52,319 nt of DNA, taken from an uncultured Faecalibacterium sp. (lineage in GTDB: Bacteria; Bacillota; Clostridia; Oscillospirales; Ruminococcaceae). Shown in pieces: positions 43,601 through 51,467 of the stretch. Every line of letters begins with the position of its first letter. The first letter of the stretch is position 1. The notes beneath the pieces were generated by a model, which saw only the letters and a list, made by a program, of their open reading frames with translations, was not told the DNA's origin and made no database searches. The stretch is taken from assembly GCA_934518555.1 (NCBI GenBank), contig CAKSXW010000009.1:1-52319 (forward strand), written 5' to 3'. Both the position numbers and the translations under genes were made by a program.

Positions 43601-45863
43601 GGCAGGCAGCTTTACCCTGGTGGAGAGCTTCCAGGATGCTGTGAACGAAAGCGGCCAGACCCAGTCTGACACCCACTATGCCTATGCCGCAGAGCTGGAG
43701 CAGGCTTTGGAAACGGGCCTGACCCTGACCCTCCACGGCGGCGATACCATGACCTATGCCCAGGCCAAGGCCGACAGGGTCATTACCGTCACCTACTACA
43801 GCGGTGCCAACGGCACAGGCGGCACGGTGACCGCCAACGACCCCTCCACCCGGGTGCGGAGCTTTACCATCCAGGTGAACAAGGCAGATGGCAACCCGGT
43901 GCGGCGTGTGGAGGTGACAGGCATCCCCACCCACCAGGACCGGAGCAATGTGCCCACGGGAGAAAACTGGACCTACAAAAACAGCGTCAGCATCCAAGGC
44001 AGCTCTCAGAGGGCTGAGGCAAAGGACACCTACCACAGCTACAAGAGCTTTGAAAAACGGGTGTCGGCTAACAGCAATCAGAATGAATCTGGCTACGAGG
44101 GTGGAAACCAGACCTACCAGTACAGTAAACTCAGCGGCAAAAACCTCCACTATCAGCTGGTGGTGCAGACCGCTGCCGAGGATGACGCCGAAATCGTCAT
44201 CACCGATACCCTGCCGGAAAACACAACGTTCCAGACTAACTGGGTGGAGATCGGCATGGACGAGGGCACCCCGGATAAGATCAGCAATTTGAAGGGGGCC
44301 GCTGCCACGGTGGACTATGATAAAACCACCCGGCGGCTGACCATTACCATCAGCAACTATAACCTGAGCAAGAACGCACAACACAAGTTCCGCATTCTGT
44401 ATAAGGTGAACATTGAAAAGGACCCTGCCTGGCAGAACCCCTCGGTGGGCCAGGTGACCTACACCAACACGGCCCAGTGGGGGGAGCTTACCGAGACCCT
44501 CCACACCACGGTGGAAAGGTCTGTGGACCCCCTGAAAAAGACCGGAAAGCTGGTGGAGGGCAAAACTGACCGCATCGAGTACCAGGTGGTGGTGAACCCG
44601 GCCCAGAAGGACCTGTCGGTGGGAGCCACCGAGGCCCAGAACATTGAGCTGTGGGACAACGTAACCGCCGAGAACGGGGCCATTGTCCGGGGAGACCTGG
44701 ACTCCGTGAAGCTGTACTACTTCCAGTATGACGAAGCCACTGGCGTGACCCGAGGGGTCGAAGTGCCTCGCAGTATGTACCGGGTGCTGCAAGCAGACGA
44801 GAAGGGCTGGCTCCACATGGAGATCCCCAACAAGACCGCCATGATCCTGGTGTACCAGTGCGATGTAAAGCAGGGCAGTGCTGCCAAGGATTATAATGTG
44901 GACAACACCGTTATGCTGGGCAACGGGGCGTCCACCAATTCGGGTGCCATCAAGTTTACCTATGCATCTGCCGCCACTGCCTCCACCGGACAGTTCCTGC
45001 TCCACAAGGTGGATGATTACTCCGGCGTGGCATTGCAGGGGGCAGAGTTTACCATCTGGCAGTATGATCCGCAGACCGGGGTATGGCAGCGCTGGAACGG
45101 CGGCGATAAGGGCGTTGTTACCACCAACGAAAAGGGCCAGGTGAGCCTGACGGTGCTGGAAAACGGCGACAAGACCCTGAAGCCGGACCTGCTGTATAAG
45201 ATCGTGGAGACCAAAGCACCTCAGAACTACCAGAAGGACGCTACCCCCCACTATGTGCTGTTCCATAAGAGCAGCGAGACCCCCGAGGCGGCCTTTGCCA
45301 CCGCCACGAACAATGGAACTGCCATGGATGGCGAAAAAATCATCCAGTTTGCAAACGTCCAGGTGGGCAGTGCTGCCCGGACCACCACGGCAGAGTATAC
45401 CAACCGCTACAGCAACCTGACCGTCAGCAAGCTGTGGCTGGACCAGAATACCAACCAGCCGGTAGACCCTGCGGCAGAGAATATCGAGATCCAGGTGTGG
45501 CGTTATACCGACAATGTGGAGAGTAAGGAGCCGTTCGAGAAAGCTACCCTGAACGAGACCAACCACTGGACTGCTACCTGGTCCGGCGAGGAGCTGCCCC
45601 TGATAGACAAGAAGAGCGGCAAGGCATACCACTACCTGGTGGAGGAAGTGACCACCGGAAACTGGAACGTTTACATTAGTAACAATGGGGTCCAGACCGG
45701 CAACATTACCATCCAGAACCGTGTTTACACCGGCTACGAGCTGCCCACCACCGGCGGCATGGGCACGGCACCCTTTGAGGTGCTGGGCGGCGTAACGGCA
45801 GCGGCAGCCGCCTGGCTGCTGTTCCGGCGCAAAAAGCAGGCCTCTGCAAAAGAAAAGGAGTGA
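40665..45863 (+). CDS. Giant LPTTG-anchored surface protein with His/Cys motifs, degenerate CHAP-like domain and Cna-B repeats
   Basis: The 1732-residue protein has a membrane segment at about 22-40, then six H-x-H-x3-C motifs (residues 59-65, 110-116, 130-136, 151-157, 204-210, 222-228), mostly followed by Tyr and a further Cys; these could bind metal or form disulfides. Residues 254-458 resemble a CHAP amidase domain, but the expected catalytic Cys is Asp (HWDVMF, D303) and the DHVGIV His is missing (DETVGIV). About 500-1440 are beta-rich repeats; two Cna-B/SpaA-type modules follow (about 1445-1545 with KIVETKAP, and 1585-1690). LPTTG is at 1693-1697, then a hydrophobic helix and RRKK. It is probably an adhesin or fibre subunit. 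GAGGAGA precedes the ATG. Confidence 0.85.
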   Translation: MKEIIQAFTERFRKEHHWARRYTAVMLVLALLTVLLVNWQLRSEGISMTADYQCGYEEHQHTQACYESVLVCGYEEGQPETVEASADSTPTEVEYYTLEPEEPEPVLEPHLHTEECYAERLVLDCYEEEHTHGDECFDEETGALICDKFEHTHNDSCYTVEYDLICGLEEGQLVEQPAQEEDLQEAQRPVVDLPQEEPTETVLHHHTEACYAQQLVCTIPEHHHTVECLADAQADVETAEEWQAAASVALSGNWAQDLVTVAQSQLDYKESEKNFKLDTEDQETLRGYSRYGAWYGNPYGHWDVMFVSYCLHFAGVPQTAVPQRAGVQALHSELRGSPWLTDGDGTTAQVGDLVIYNLTSTEQVVVNEDAGIALLDLDTGLDADTNVDPGLDAEMAVETAQPEVEDRVVTDETVGIVVGLDPDTGDLTVISGDVEGQVAQLTLTPGEVTSVISVTGAYAAETTAGAPEDPTGSQEELDSSYGLLEDEEGFGATVEWVGEARQLDPDAPALLAETTDKEVKLDPKHITKTEFEQEVNGSWKPLGGSEVESGTNVRVTVSYKLPEGTLTPDRRTLCYQLPDAMKPKQATSGNILDETDNNKVIGTYTIDTNGVAKLTFDKSDKFTGLDASGNREFTGTFQFSQKLWADDFENNKTITFENGFTLTIKAKKADIKISKGYTSYWSAFENNPKNGTFINHYKVTVESTSGTKDPVFLTDTLNTNKDGNSAGDYLKGGTYLTNSFKLCKVDASGKETKMSFPEYTIQKDSNGNPQVVLAELPALDIGEKYIWYYDVQRNYADFDEMPNGVGTIYNTATAQAGDKKETADAYYTCKTPRIEKKGEYNPKTGRIQWTITVKTPHSFLGSYMLNGSKITDSLPEGVQIVGDVKVGDTTISAEDFLKDGYTIPEKFTGTELTITFETTTPLGGGSVTNKAQIETKSEHTFEAKDTVNIGKGDWTLSKELASSSKGLAKWNISAANAAGAGSFTLVESFQDAVNESGQTQSDTHYAYAAELEQALETGLTLTLHGGDTMTYAQAKADRVITVTYYSGANGTGGTVTANDPSTRVRSFTIQVNKADGNPVRRVEVTGIPTHQDRSNVPTGENWTYKNSVSIQGSSQRAEAKDTYHSYKSFEKRVSANSNQNESGYEGGNQTYQYSKLSGKNLHYQLVVQTAAEDDAEIVITDTLPENTTFQTNWVEIGMDEGTPDKISNLKGAAATVDYDKTTRRLTITISNYNLSKNAQHKFRILYKVNIEKDPAWQNPSVGQVTYTNTAQWGELTETLHTTVERSVDPLKKTGKLVEGKTDRIEYQVVVNPAQKDLSVGATEAQNIELWDNVTAENGAIVRGDLDSVKLYYFQYDEATGVTRGVEVPRSMYRVLQADEKGWLHMEIPNKTAMILVYQCDVKQGSAAKDYNVDNTVMLGNGASTNSGAIKFTYASAATASTGQFLLHKVDDYSGVALQGAEFTIWQYDPQTGVWQRWNGGDKGVVTTNEKGQVSLTVLENGDKTLKPDLLYKIVETKAPQNYQKDATPHYVLFHKSSETPEAAFATATNNGTAMDGEKIIQFANVQVGSAARTTTAEYTNRYSNLTVSKLWLDQNTNQPVDPAAENIEIQVWRYTDNVESKEPFEKATLNETNHWTATWSGEELPLIDKKSGKAYHYLVEEVTTGNWNVYISNNGVQTGNITIQNRVYTGYELPTTGGMGTAPFEVLGGVTAAAAAWLLFRRKKQASAKEKE

Positions 45864-45872
45864 GGGGAAACC

Positions 45873-46700
45873 ATGAAACAACCAAGAACCCGGCGGCTGG
45901 CCGCCTGGCTGCTGGCCCTGTGGCTGGCAGCCTGCTGGTGCCTGCCGGCCCTGGCCACCAGTGCCAACATCGAGCTGGGCCGCACCGGCTCCATCTCGGT
46001 GACCCTGTATGACCACCAGAACGACCTTGCCCTCCGGGGCGGTCAGCTGACCCTTTATAAAGTGGCGGAGGTCCGCCGCACCGACGGAGACCTGAGCTTT
46101 GCTTACACCGGAGCTTTCCGGGATTGCAGCATCCCCCTGGGGGACCTGTCCGACAGCAGCCTGGCAGCCCGGCTGGCTGCAAAGCTGCCGACAAACCCCA
46201 AGGGCATCTCCTGTGACGTGGACGAGACGGGCCATGCGGTTTTTCAGGACCTGCCCCTGGGCCTGTACCTGGTGGTGCAGACAGAGGGCTCCAAGGGCTA
46301 CGAGGCCATAAACCCCTTCCTGGTATCGCTGCCCATGGTGGAGGGGGATGGGTGGAACTACGCCGTGGACGCCAGCCCCAAGGTGGGCAGCCCCACGGGA
46401 GAGTATCCGCCTCAGGAGCCGGATACCCCTACCACCCCGGAAAAGCCGGATAAGCCTACAACGCCGGACCAGCCGGATACTCCGGATACTCCGGACACAC
46501 CGGACGAGTCCAAGACCCCCGACACCCCCCAGGAGTCTGCGCTGTCGGGCCGTCCCACGGGGTCGGGCAGCTCAGGCGGCCAGAGCAGCAGTGGGCTGCC
46601 CCAGGCCGGACAGCTGAATTGGCCGGTACCCGTAATGGCTTGCAGCGGTCTGCTGCTGTTTGCCGTAGGCTGGGTGCTGGATCGAAGGGAGAATGCGTAA
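45873..46700 (+). CDS. Small pilin-like SpaA-domain protein with LPQAG sorting signal
   Basis: The 275-residue protein has a signal peptide (about residues 1-30), one SpaA-type immunoglobulin-like domain (about 35-170) with LTLYKVAEV and the closing GLYLVVQTEGSKGYEAINPF, where Lys and Glu positions fit an isopeptide bond. A Pro/Thr/Asp-rich stalk follows (about 180-220, repeats of TPD and KPD). LPQAG at 242-246, a hydrophobic helix and RREN form a cell-wall sorting signal. It lies 9 nt after the giant protein and shares 1 nt with the sortase start. It may be a minor pilin, a cell-wall base, or an anchored cap. Confidence 0.82.
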   Translation: MKQPRTRRLAAWLLALWLAACWCLPALATSANIELGRTGSISVTLYDHQNDLALRGGQLTLYKVAEVRRTDGDLSFAYTGAFRDCSIPLGDLSDSSLAARLAAKLPTNPKGISCDVDETGHAVFQDLPLGLYLVVQTEGSKGYEAINPFLVSLPMVEGDGWNYAVDASPKVGSPTGEYPPQEPDTPTTPEKPDKPTTPDQPDTPDTPDTPDESKTPDTPQESALSGRPTGSGSSGGQSSSGLPQAGQLNWPVPVMACSGLLLFAVGWVLDRRENA

Positions 46701-47344
46701 TGGCACAGAAGATCGGGAAGATCTGTATGGTCCTGGGAGCTCTGCTGATCCTGGGGTCGGTGGCCCTGCTGGGCTACAACCAGTGGGACGCCAACCGGGC
46801 GGACCAGGCCTCTCAGGAGGCCCTGGGCAAGCTGGAGGAGACCCTTAACGAGACCATCACAGAGCAGGCGGAAAGCGTGGTCCTGCAGCCGGAATTGGAC
46901 CCGGAACAGGAAATGACCGTGACGGAGATCGACGGCTGGGAGTATATCGGCTACCTGTCCATCCCCTCCATTGGCCGGGAGCTGCCTGTTATGAGCCAGT
47001 GGAGCTATGCTGGCCTCAAGGTGGCCCCGGGCCGCTACAGCGGCTCCACCTACGCCGACAACATGGTGGTCTGCGCCCACAACTACGCCAAACACTTCAG
47101 CCCCATCAAGTGGCTGGCCCTGGGCACGGAGGTCTATTTTACCGACATGGACGGCCTGCGCTGGAGCTATGAGGTGACCAACGTGGAGACCATCCAGCCC
47201 ACGGACATCGAAAAAATGATCACCGCCGATGACCAGGACGATTGGGACCTGACCCTGTTTACCTGCACCACCGGAGGCCGGGCCCGCTGTGCCGTGCGCT
47301 GCAAGCGCACCGCCTACCCGGCAGCAGCCGAGCCGGAGACCTGA
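46700..47344 (+). CDS. Sortase
   Basis: The 214-residue transpeptidase has an N-terminal membrane anchor (about residues 8-28) and the sortase beta-barrel. The triad is H127 (VVCAHNY), C189 (TLFTCTTGG) and R196 (RCAVRCKR). It cuts sorting signals between Thr/Ala and Gly and links the protein to the wall or to another pilin. The upstream genes offer LPTTG and LPQAG as substrates. The start ATG overlaps the preceding stop (TAATG). I do not assign a class. A strong terminator follows, ending the three-gene operon. Confidence 0.93.
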   Translation: MAQKIGKICMVLGALLILGSVALLGYNQWDANRADQASQEALGKLEETLNETITEQAESVVLQPELDPEQEMTVTEIDGWEYIGYLSIPSIGRELPVMSQWSYAGLKVAPGRYSGSTYADNMVVCAHNYAKHFSPIKWLALGTEVYFTDMDGLRWSYEVTNVETIQPTDIEKMITADDQDDWDLTLFTCTTGGRARCAVRCKRTAYPAAAEPET

Positions 47345-47358
47345 GCCTGAAGAACAAA

Positions 47359-47405
47359 AGCGTCCGCAGCCGCTCCTTTTGGGAGACTGGCTGCGGACGC
47401 TTTTT
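47359..47405. terminator. Bidirectional terminator between the sortase and pcp genes
   Basis: Perfect 13-bp stem AGCGTCCGCAGCC / GGCTGCGGACGCT, then TTTTT on the plus strand and a T-rich tract on the minus strand. Confidence 0.9.
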
Positions 47406-47428
47406 ATGTTACAGGGAAAGGGGAGAAC

Positions 47429-48073
47429 TTAGTGGGTGGTGCCCATATTGACGGAAATATCCTGGTCGTTCTCCACAATGGCCTCCACGGCCTTTTCCAG
47501 GCCCCGGGCGATCTGGGTCAGGTCCATGCTGGGGGTGCCCAGAGGTTTGTTGACCACCTGCTCCATGGCGTAAGGCACATGGATGAAGCCGCCCCGGATA
47601 TTGGGGAACTTCTTGTCGATGAGGTACAGCAGGGTGTACATCAGGTAGTTGCACACATAGGAGCCTGCGGTGTAGGACAGGGCAGCCGGGATGCCGGCGT
47701 CCTTGATCTTCTGCACCATGGCCTTCACGGGCAGGGAGGTGAAGTAGGCGGTCTCGCCGTCCTCCTGGATGGTCACATCCACGGGCTGATAACCGGCGTT
47801 GTCGGCGATGCGGCCGTCCATGATGTTGATGCCAACCTTTTCCGGGGTGATGGCGGAGCGGCCGCCGGCCTGACCGATGCAGATGACCACATCAGGCTGG
47901 TTTGCCTGAATGGCAGCTTCCAGCACCTCACCGGCACGGATGAACTCGGTGGGCACTTCCTGCTTGACGATCTCGGCACCGGCGATGGTGTCGGGCAGCA
48001 GCTTTACCGCCTCAAAAGCGGGGTTGACGGCCTCGCCGCCAAAGGGGTCAAAACCTGTAATAAGAATCTTCAT
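47429..48073 (-). CDS. pcp: Pyroglutamyl-peptidase I (pyrrolidone-carboxylate peptidase)
   Basis: Pcp (214 residues) removes N-terminal pyroglutamate from peptides in the cytoplasm. The triad is E78 (ITPEKVGIN), C141 (AGSYVCNY) and H165 (GFIHVPY), with the same spacing as Bacillus Pcp. GFDPFGG at the N-terminus binds the pyroglutamyl ring. It is the last gene of an operon with a two-part 5-oxoproline transporter and an M29-like peptidase, which fits uptake or release of pyroglutamate. GAGG lies before the ATG. Confidence 0.95.
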   Translation of the reverse strand: MKILITGFDPFGGEAVNPAFEAVKLLPDTIAGAEIVKQEVPTEFIRAGEVLEAAIQANQPDVVICIGQAGGRSAITPEKVGINIMDGRIADNAGYQPVDVTIQEDGETAYFTSLPVKAMVQKIKDAGIPAALSYTAGSYVCNYLMYTLLYLIDKKFPNIRGGFIHVPYAMEQVVNKPLGTPSMDLTQIARGLEKAVEAIVENDQDISVNMGTTH

Positions 48074-48091
48074 GGTAAAAAACCTCGCAGT

Positions 48092-49087
48092 TCAGATATA
48101 AATAAAGGGTTCCAGAACGGTGAGCCGACCGTGATCCATGATCATCCGGTTGTCCACATAGATGCAGGGGGCATGGGTCACCAGGTCAAAATGACCGGAG
48201 GCTTCCTGTACGCCGCCCAGGGCGATGTTGCGGCCAAACCCGATGTGGAAGGTGCCATAGGTGGATTCGTCCTCGATGTAGCAGTTGCCGTTGCAGTGGG
48301 CCCGGGTGTTGAGCCCAATGCCAAACTCGGCGGCCACCATCATCTGCTCCGGGTCGTGGAAGCGGCACAAAAACTGCCGGAGCTGCCGCCCACTGGGGTT
48401 GTCCTCGATGCTGGTGATGCGCCCGTGGCGGATCTCCACCTGTACCGGGCTGGACACCACACCGATATAGCCCATGGAACCATCCAGGATCAGGGTGCCG
48501 TTGGTATCGTTTTCCACCGGGGCTACATACACCTCTACGCTGGCAGAGGAAAGCCCGTGGCCATCGTGGCAGCAGCCGTTGAAAAACCCGGGGACCCGGC
48601 CAGTGATGTTGAAGCTCAGGTCTGTGCCCAGGTCGGTGGTCACATGGATGCGGCTGGCGTTTTGGTAGCAGTTCATGATGATGCTGGCCATGATCCGGCT
48701 TTTGGGCAGGCTCATGTTCAAAAAATCGTAGCTCAACAGGGACTGCCCGTTCCGGGTGCTCAGGGGCAGGGATAAAAATCGGTTTCGCCGGGCTACCACA
48801 CGCTTGACGGCCCGGGTGGTGATCAGGGAATACTCAGTGGCCCCGATCACGGCATTGTAACGGTCAAAGGCGTCCTCCCGGGTGTCAAAATACTGGCCCA
48901 CCTGCTCCTGCAGGTCCTCCAGCATCAGCACATCGGCCCGGCCCCCTACCGCTCGGGCAGAGGCCCGAAGGGCCTCCACCTCTGCGGCGTAGTTCTGGCT
49001 GGACACGATCAAAAGACGCTCCTTTGCACGGAGCCGGACCCAGTCCCGTATAATGACATCGGCCCCGTGCTGTATTGCTTGTTCCAT
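48092..49087 (-). CDS. M29-like metallo-aminopeptidase family protein
   Basis: The product (331 residues) resembles thermophilic aminopeptidase T (M29). Candidate metal ligands are Glu in VAAEFGIGLN, the Glu/His stretch in EDESTYGTFHIGFG, and His/Asp in SGHFDLV. The N-terminal half is the usual alpha/beta domain. It is shorter than classic M29 enzymes (about 410 residues). The start is uncertain: ATG 49087 is given, TTG 49090 is possible, and the ribosome site is weak. Position before pcp suggests that it works on the same peptides. Confidence 0.75.
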   Translation of the reverse strand: MEQAIQHGADVIIRDWVRLRAKERLLIVSSQNYAAEVEALRASARAVGGRADVLMLEDLQEQVGQYFDTREDAFDRYNAVIGATEYSLITTRAVKRVVARRNRFLSLPLSTRNGQSLLSYDFLNMSLPKSRIMASIIMNCYQNASRIHVTTDLGTDLSFNITGRVPGFFNGCCHDGHGLSSASVEVYVAPVENDTNGTLILDGSMGYIGVVSSPVQVEIRHGRITSIEDNPSGRQLRQFLCRFHDPEQMMVAAEFGIGLNTRAHCNGNCYIEDESTYGTFHIGFGRNIALGGVQEASGHFDLVTHAPCIYVDNRMIMDHGRLTVLEPFIYI

Positions 49088-49112
49088 CAAATCACTCGAT
49101 CTTGCGTAAAAA

Positions 49113-50066
49113 TCACTTCAGGGCGATCATCATGATGATCTGCACCACGATCATGATAATAGCCACAGGCACCTGGTTTTTGATAACGCCCATGGGCTTT
49201 TTCATATCCAGCAGTGCCACAGGCACGGTGTTGAAGTTGGCGGCCATGGGGGTGCACAGGGTGCCACAGAAGCCGCAGGTCAGAGCCAGCATACCGATGA
49301 CCACCGGGTTTGCGCCGTGTGCCAGCACAAAGGGATAACCGATGCCCACAGTCATCACGGTGATAGCTGCAAAGGCATTGCCCATGATCATGGTAAACAG
49401 CATCATGCCGATGGCGTACACCACGATACCTGCGTTCACGTTGCCCTCGGGGATGATAAAGCCGACCAGGTCGGAGATCACCTGGCCCACACCGGCAGCG
49501 GTAAACACAGAGCCCAGGCAGGCCAGCAGCATGGGCAGCATGGACAGGGGGCCCACGGTGGAAAGCATCCGCTCAGAGTCCTTCAGGAAGGTGGAGGGCT
49601 TGTTGTCATGGTTCATGATCAACAGCAGGATAACGGCCAGGGCCACGCCCAGGGCCACGCCGTTCAGGGCAGAAAGGCCGATGCCCAGGCCAGTGATGGC
49701 GCACAGCACAGCCAGCACGCCAATGCTCAGGGTGGGAACAAAGATCTTCATGCCGACCTTTTCATAAGCCTGCTCAGTCTCGGCCTTGGTGGCGGCAGAA
49801 ACAGCACCCTTTTTGACCTTTTTGAAGATGGCAGGCAGGCACATGGCCACCACCAGGATGCCGCTTACCAGGGCAGGCAGCCAGCGGCCCAGGGCCAGCA
49901 CCACACCCAGGATGGCCCAGAATATAAAGGTGCCCACAGGCTCAGGGTTTTCTTTGTCACGCAGGTTCTTGACGCCGCAGTTGATGCACAGCAGACCCAT
50001 GACCATGTAGATGATCTCCATGACCTTGGAGGCCAGGGTGACATCGGGATTTGTAAAAAAGCTCAT
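49113..50066 (-). CDS. DUF979 membrane protein, likely 5-oxoproline transporter subunit
   Basis: The 317-residue protein has about nine hydrophobic segments and fits DUF979. Together with the DUF969 protein encoded just before it and pcp after it, this is the conserved set annotated as a 5-oxoproline (pyroglutamate) transporter. Transport itself is inferred from that genomic association. ATG 50066 follows GGGAGGA; the longer frame to 50162 overlaps the DUF969 gene. Confidence 0.85.
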   Translation of the reverse strand: MSFFTNPDVTLASKVMEIIYMVMGLLCINCGVKNLRDKENPEPVGTFIFWAILGVVLALGRWLPALVSGILVVAMCLPAIFKKVKKGAVSAATKAETEQAYEKVGMKIFVPTLSIGVLAVLCAITGLGIGLSALNGVALGVALAVILLLIMNHDNKPSTFLKDSERMLSTVGPLSMLPMLLACLGSVFTAAGVGQVISDLVGFIIPEGNVNAGIVVYAIGMMLFTMIMGNAFAAITVMTVGIGYPFVLAHGANPVVIGMLALTCGFCGTLCTPMAANFNTVPVALLDMKKPMGVIKNQVPVAIIMIVVQIIMMIALK

Positions 50067-50080
50067 TCTTCCGTCCTCCC

Positions 50081-50755
50081 TTATTTCTTGTAGTACTTCT
50101 TGACCATGGCACGGTCCTTCAGCAGGTAGAACACCACAGCAACGAGGGTGGCAATGATGCAAACAGGTACCTCAACGGCGGCCAGGGAAGCCAGCTCCAC
50201 CTGGATGCCCAGGCCAGCCAGGGTGCTCTGGACCAGCAGAGCGCCGGAGCCGCCCACAAACAGGACCTGACCGAAGAACCAGGTAATGTTTTCCATACCG
50301 GCGGCCATGCCCTTCAGTTCCTCCACATGGTCCTCGTTGGGCTCGTAGCCCTGCGCCACGATGGCACCTTCTGCCATGGGCATGATCACCGGGCGGACAA
50401 AGCCTGCCACGCCGCCAAAGCCCACGTTAAAGGCTGCAAACACAGCACGCATCAGACCATACAGGCCGATGACCACGCCGGAGGTGGCACCCTTGAATTT
50501 GCCGATCAGGGCGGCAGCGGCCTCTCGCAGACCGTTGCGCTCCAGGGTGCCGGTAACCAGCATCACGATGATGAAGATGGACATGCTGCGGTTTGCCACA
50601 AAGGTGCTGCCCAGGGTCTCCAACAGGGTGATGGGGCCCAGGCCGCCCACGATGGCAGTGACCACGGCGGCCACCAGAATGACCAGGATGGAGTCCAGCT
50701 TCAGAGCAAAGCCGACCACGACGATGAGAATGCCGAGTAATTTCAGTAGTTCCAT
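50081..50755 (-). CDS. DUF969 membrane protein, likely 5-oxoproline transporter subunit
   Basis: The 224-residue membrane protein fits DUF969, with hydrophobic segments from the N-terminus (LGILIVVVGFALKL) to near the C-terminus and a lysine-rich end (VKKYYKK). It is the partner of the DUF979 protein, 14 nt apart. GGAAGG precedes the ATG. No clear promoter was found in the 108 nt upstream, so it may be read from the promoter at 51344-51373. Confidence 0.85.
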   Translation of the reverse strand: MELLKLLGILIVVVGFALKLDSILVILVAAVVTAIVGGLGPITLLETLGSTFVANRSMSIFIIVMLVTGTLERNGLREAAAALIGKFKGATSGVVIGLYGLMRAVFAAFNVGFGGVAGFVRPVIMPMAEGAIVAQGYEPNEDHVEELKGMAAGMENITWFFGQVLFVGGSGALLVQSTLAGLGIQVELASLAAVEVPVCIIATLVAVVFYLLKDRAMVKKYYKK

Positions 50756-50863
50756 AATTGCCTTCCTTTATTCCTTATATTTTCCCGGCGCCGTGCTGGC
50801 GGTCCGCCTGTGGGTCAGCAGGCAGGCCGTCGGCACTACGCCGAAAAGTCCAGAGAAAAAGCC

Positions 50864-51277
50864 TTACAGGCGGATAAACGCTGCCAGCAGCAGAGAAAAG
50901 CCTCCTGCCGTAAGCCACAGCGGCACCAGACGGCGGCCCAGGTGGGCTCCGATATCGCAGCGTTCCAGCACCCCGGCGGCCTTCATGGGCACCACCGTGG
51001 TGGCTTTGGGCACGGCCTCCGGGCTGCCGTAGGGGTTGGTGGAGGTGAACTCGCCGCTGCCGGTCTCCCCGGGGCAGGTGTACACCCCAAACCAGGAGGA
51101 CAGCAGCCCACCCTTGCCAGCGTTTGTTTTGCACACCCGCACCAGCTGCACCGTAAGGGCTTGGGCCTGCTTTTCTTCCACCAGCAGGTTGACCCGGACC
51201 ATATTTACCAGGTTCAGCACCGAGGAAATGGCGATGAGAGCGTCCAGGATCAGGACCAGGACCAACAATGAGTGCAT
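50864..51277 (-). CDS. Unrecognised 137-residue membrane protein
   Basis: I do not recognise this protein. It has a hydrophobic N-terminal segment (residues 3-28), a polar middle of about 85 residues with two Cys (VCKT, YTCPGE), and a hydrophobic C-terminal segment (about 115-136). AGGAGG lies a few bases before ATG 51277, and a promoter is fitted upstream. It leads the pyroglutamate operon, or is at least read in the same direction, but nothing in the sequence ties it to that function. Confidence 0.65.
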   Translation of the reverse strand: MHSLLVLVLILDALIAISSVLNLVNMVRVNLLVEEKQAQALTVQLVRVCKTNAGKGGLLSSWFGVYTCPGETGSGEFTSTNPYGSPEAVPKATTVVPMKAAGVLERCDIGAHLGRRLVPLWLTAGGFSLLLAAFIRL

Positions 51278-51343
51278 GGGGCACACCTCCTGCAAACAGA
51301 GCAAGGGCTGCGGCAGCCCCTGGCACATTAGTAAGATGAAAAT

Positions 51344-51373
51344 AGTATACCATAAAGTGGCATGAATTGTAAA
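51344..51373 (-). promoter_or_regulatory. Promoter before the 137-residue membrane protein
   Basis: On the minus strand: TTTACA (plus 51368-51373), 18-nt spacer, TATACT (plus 51344-51349) with an extended TGG. Confidence 0.75.
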
Positions 51374-51412
51374 CAAAATATGGACAATCCGTCCAGTTTT
51401 CCTGAAAAAGGC

Positions 51413-51447
51413 AAAAAAATCCCCCGTTTCCCGTAGGAAACAGGGGA
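51413..51447 (-). terminator. Terminator after the glutamate synthase small-subunit-type gene (minus strand)
   Basis: GTTTCC/GGAAAC extended by CCCC/GGGG pairs form the stem; on the minus strand a run of seven T follows. Confidence 0.85.
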
Positions 51448-51467
51448 GATGTGCCAATTGGCAGAAA

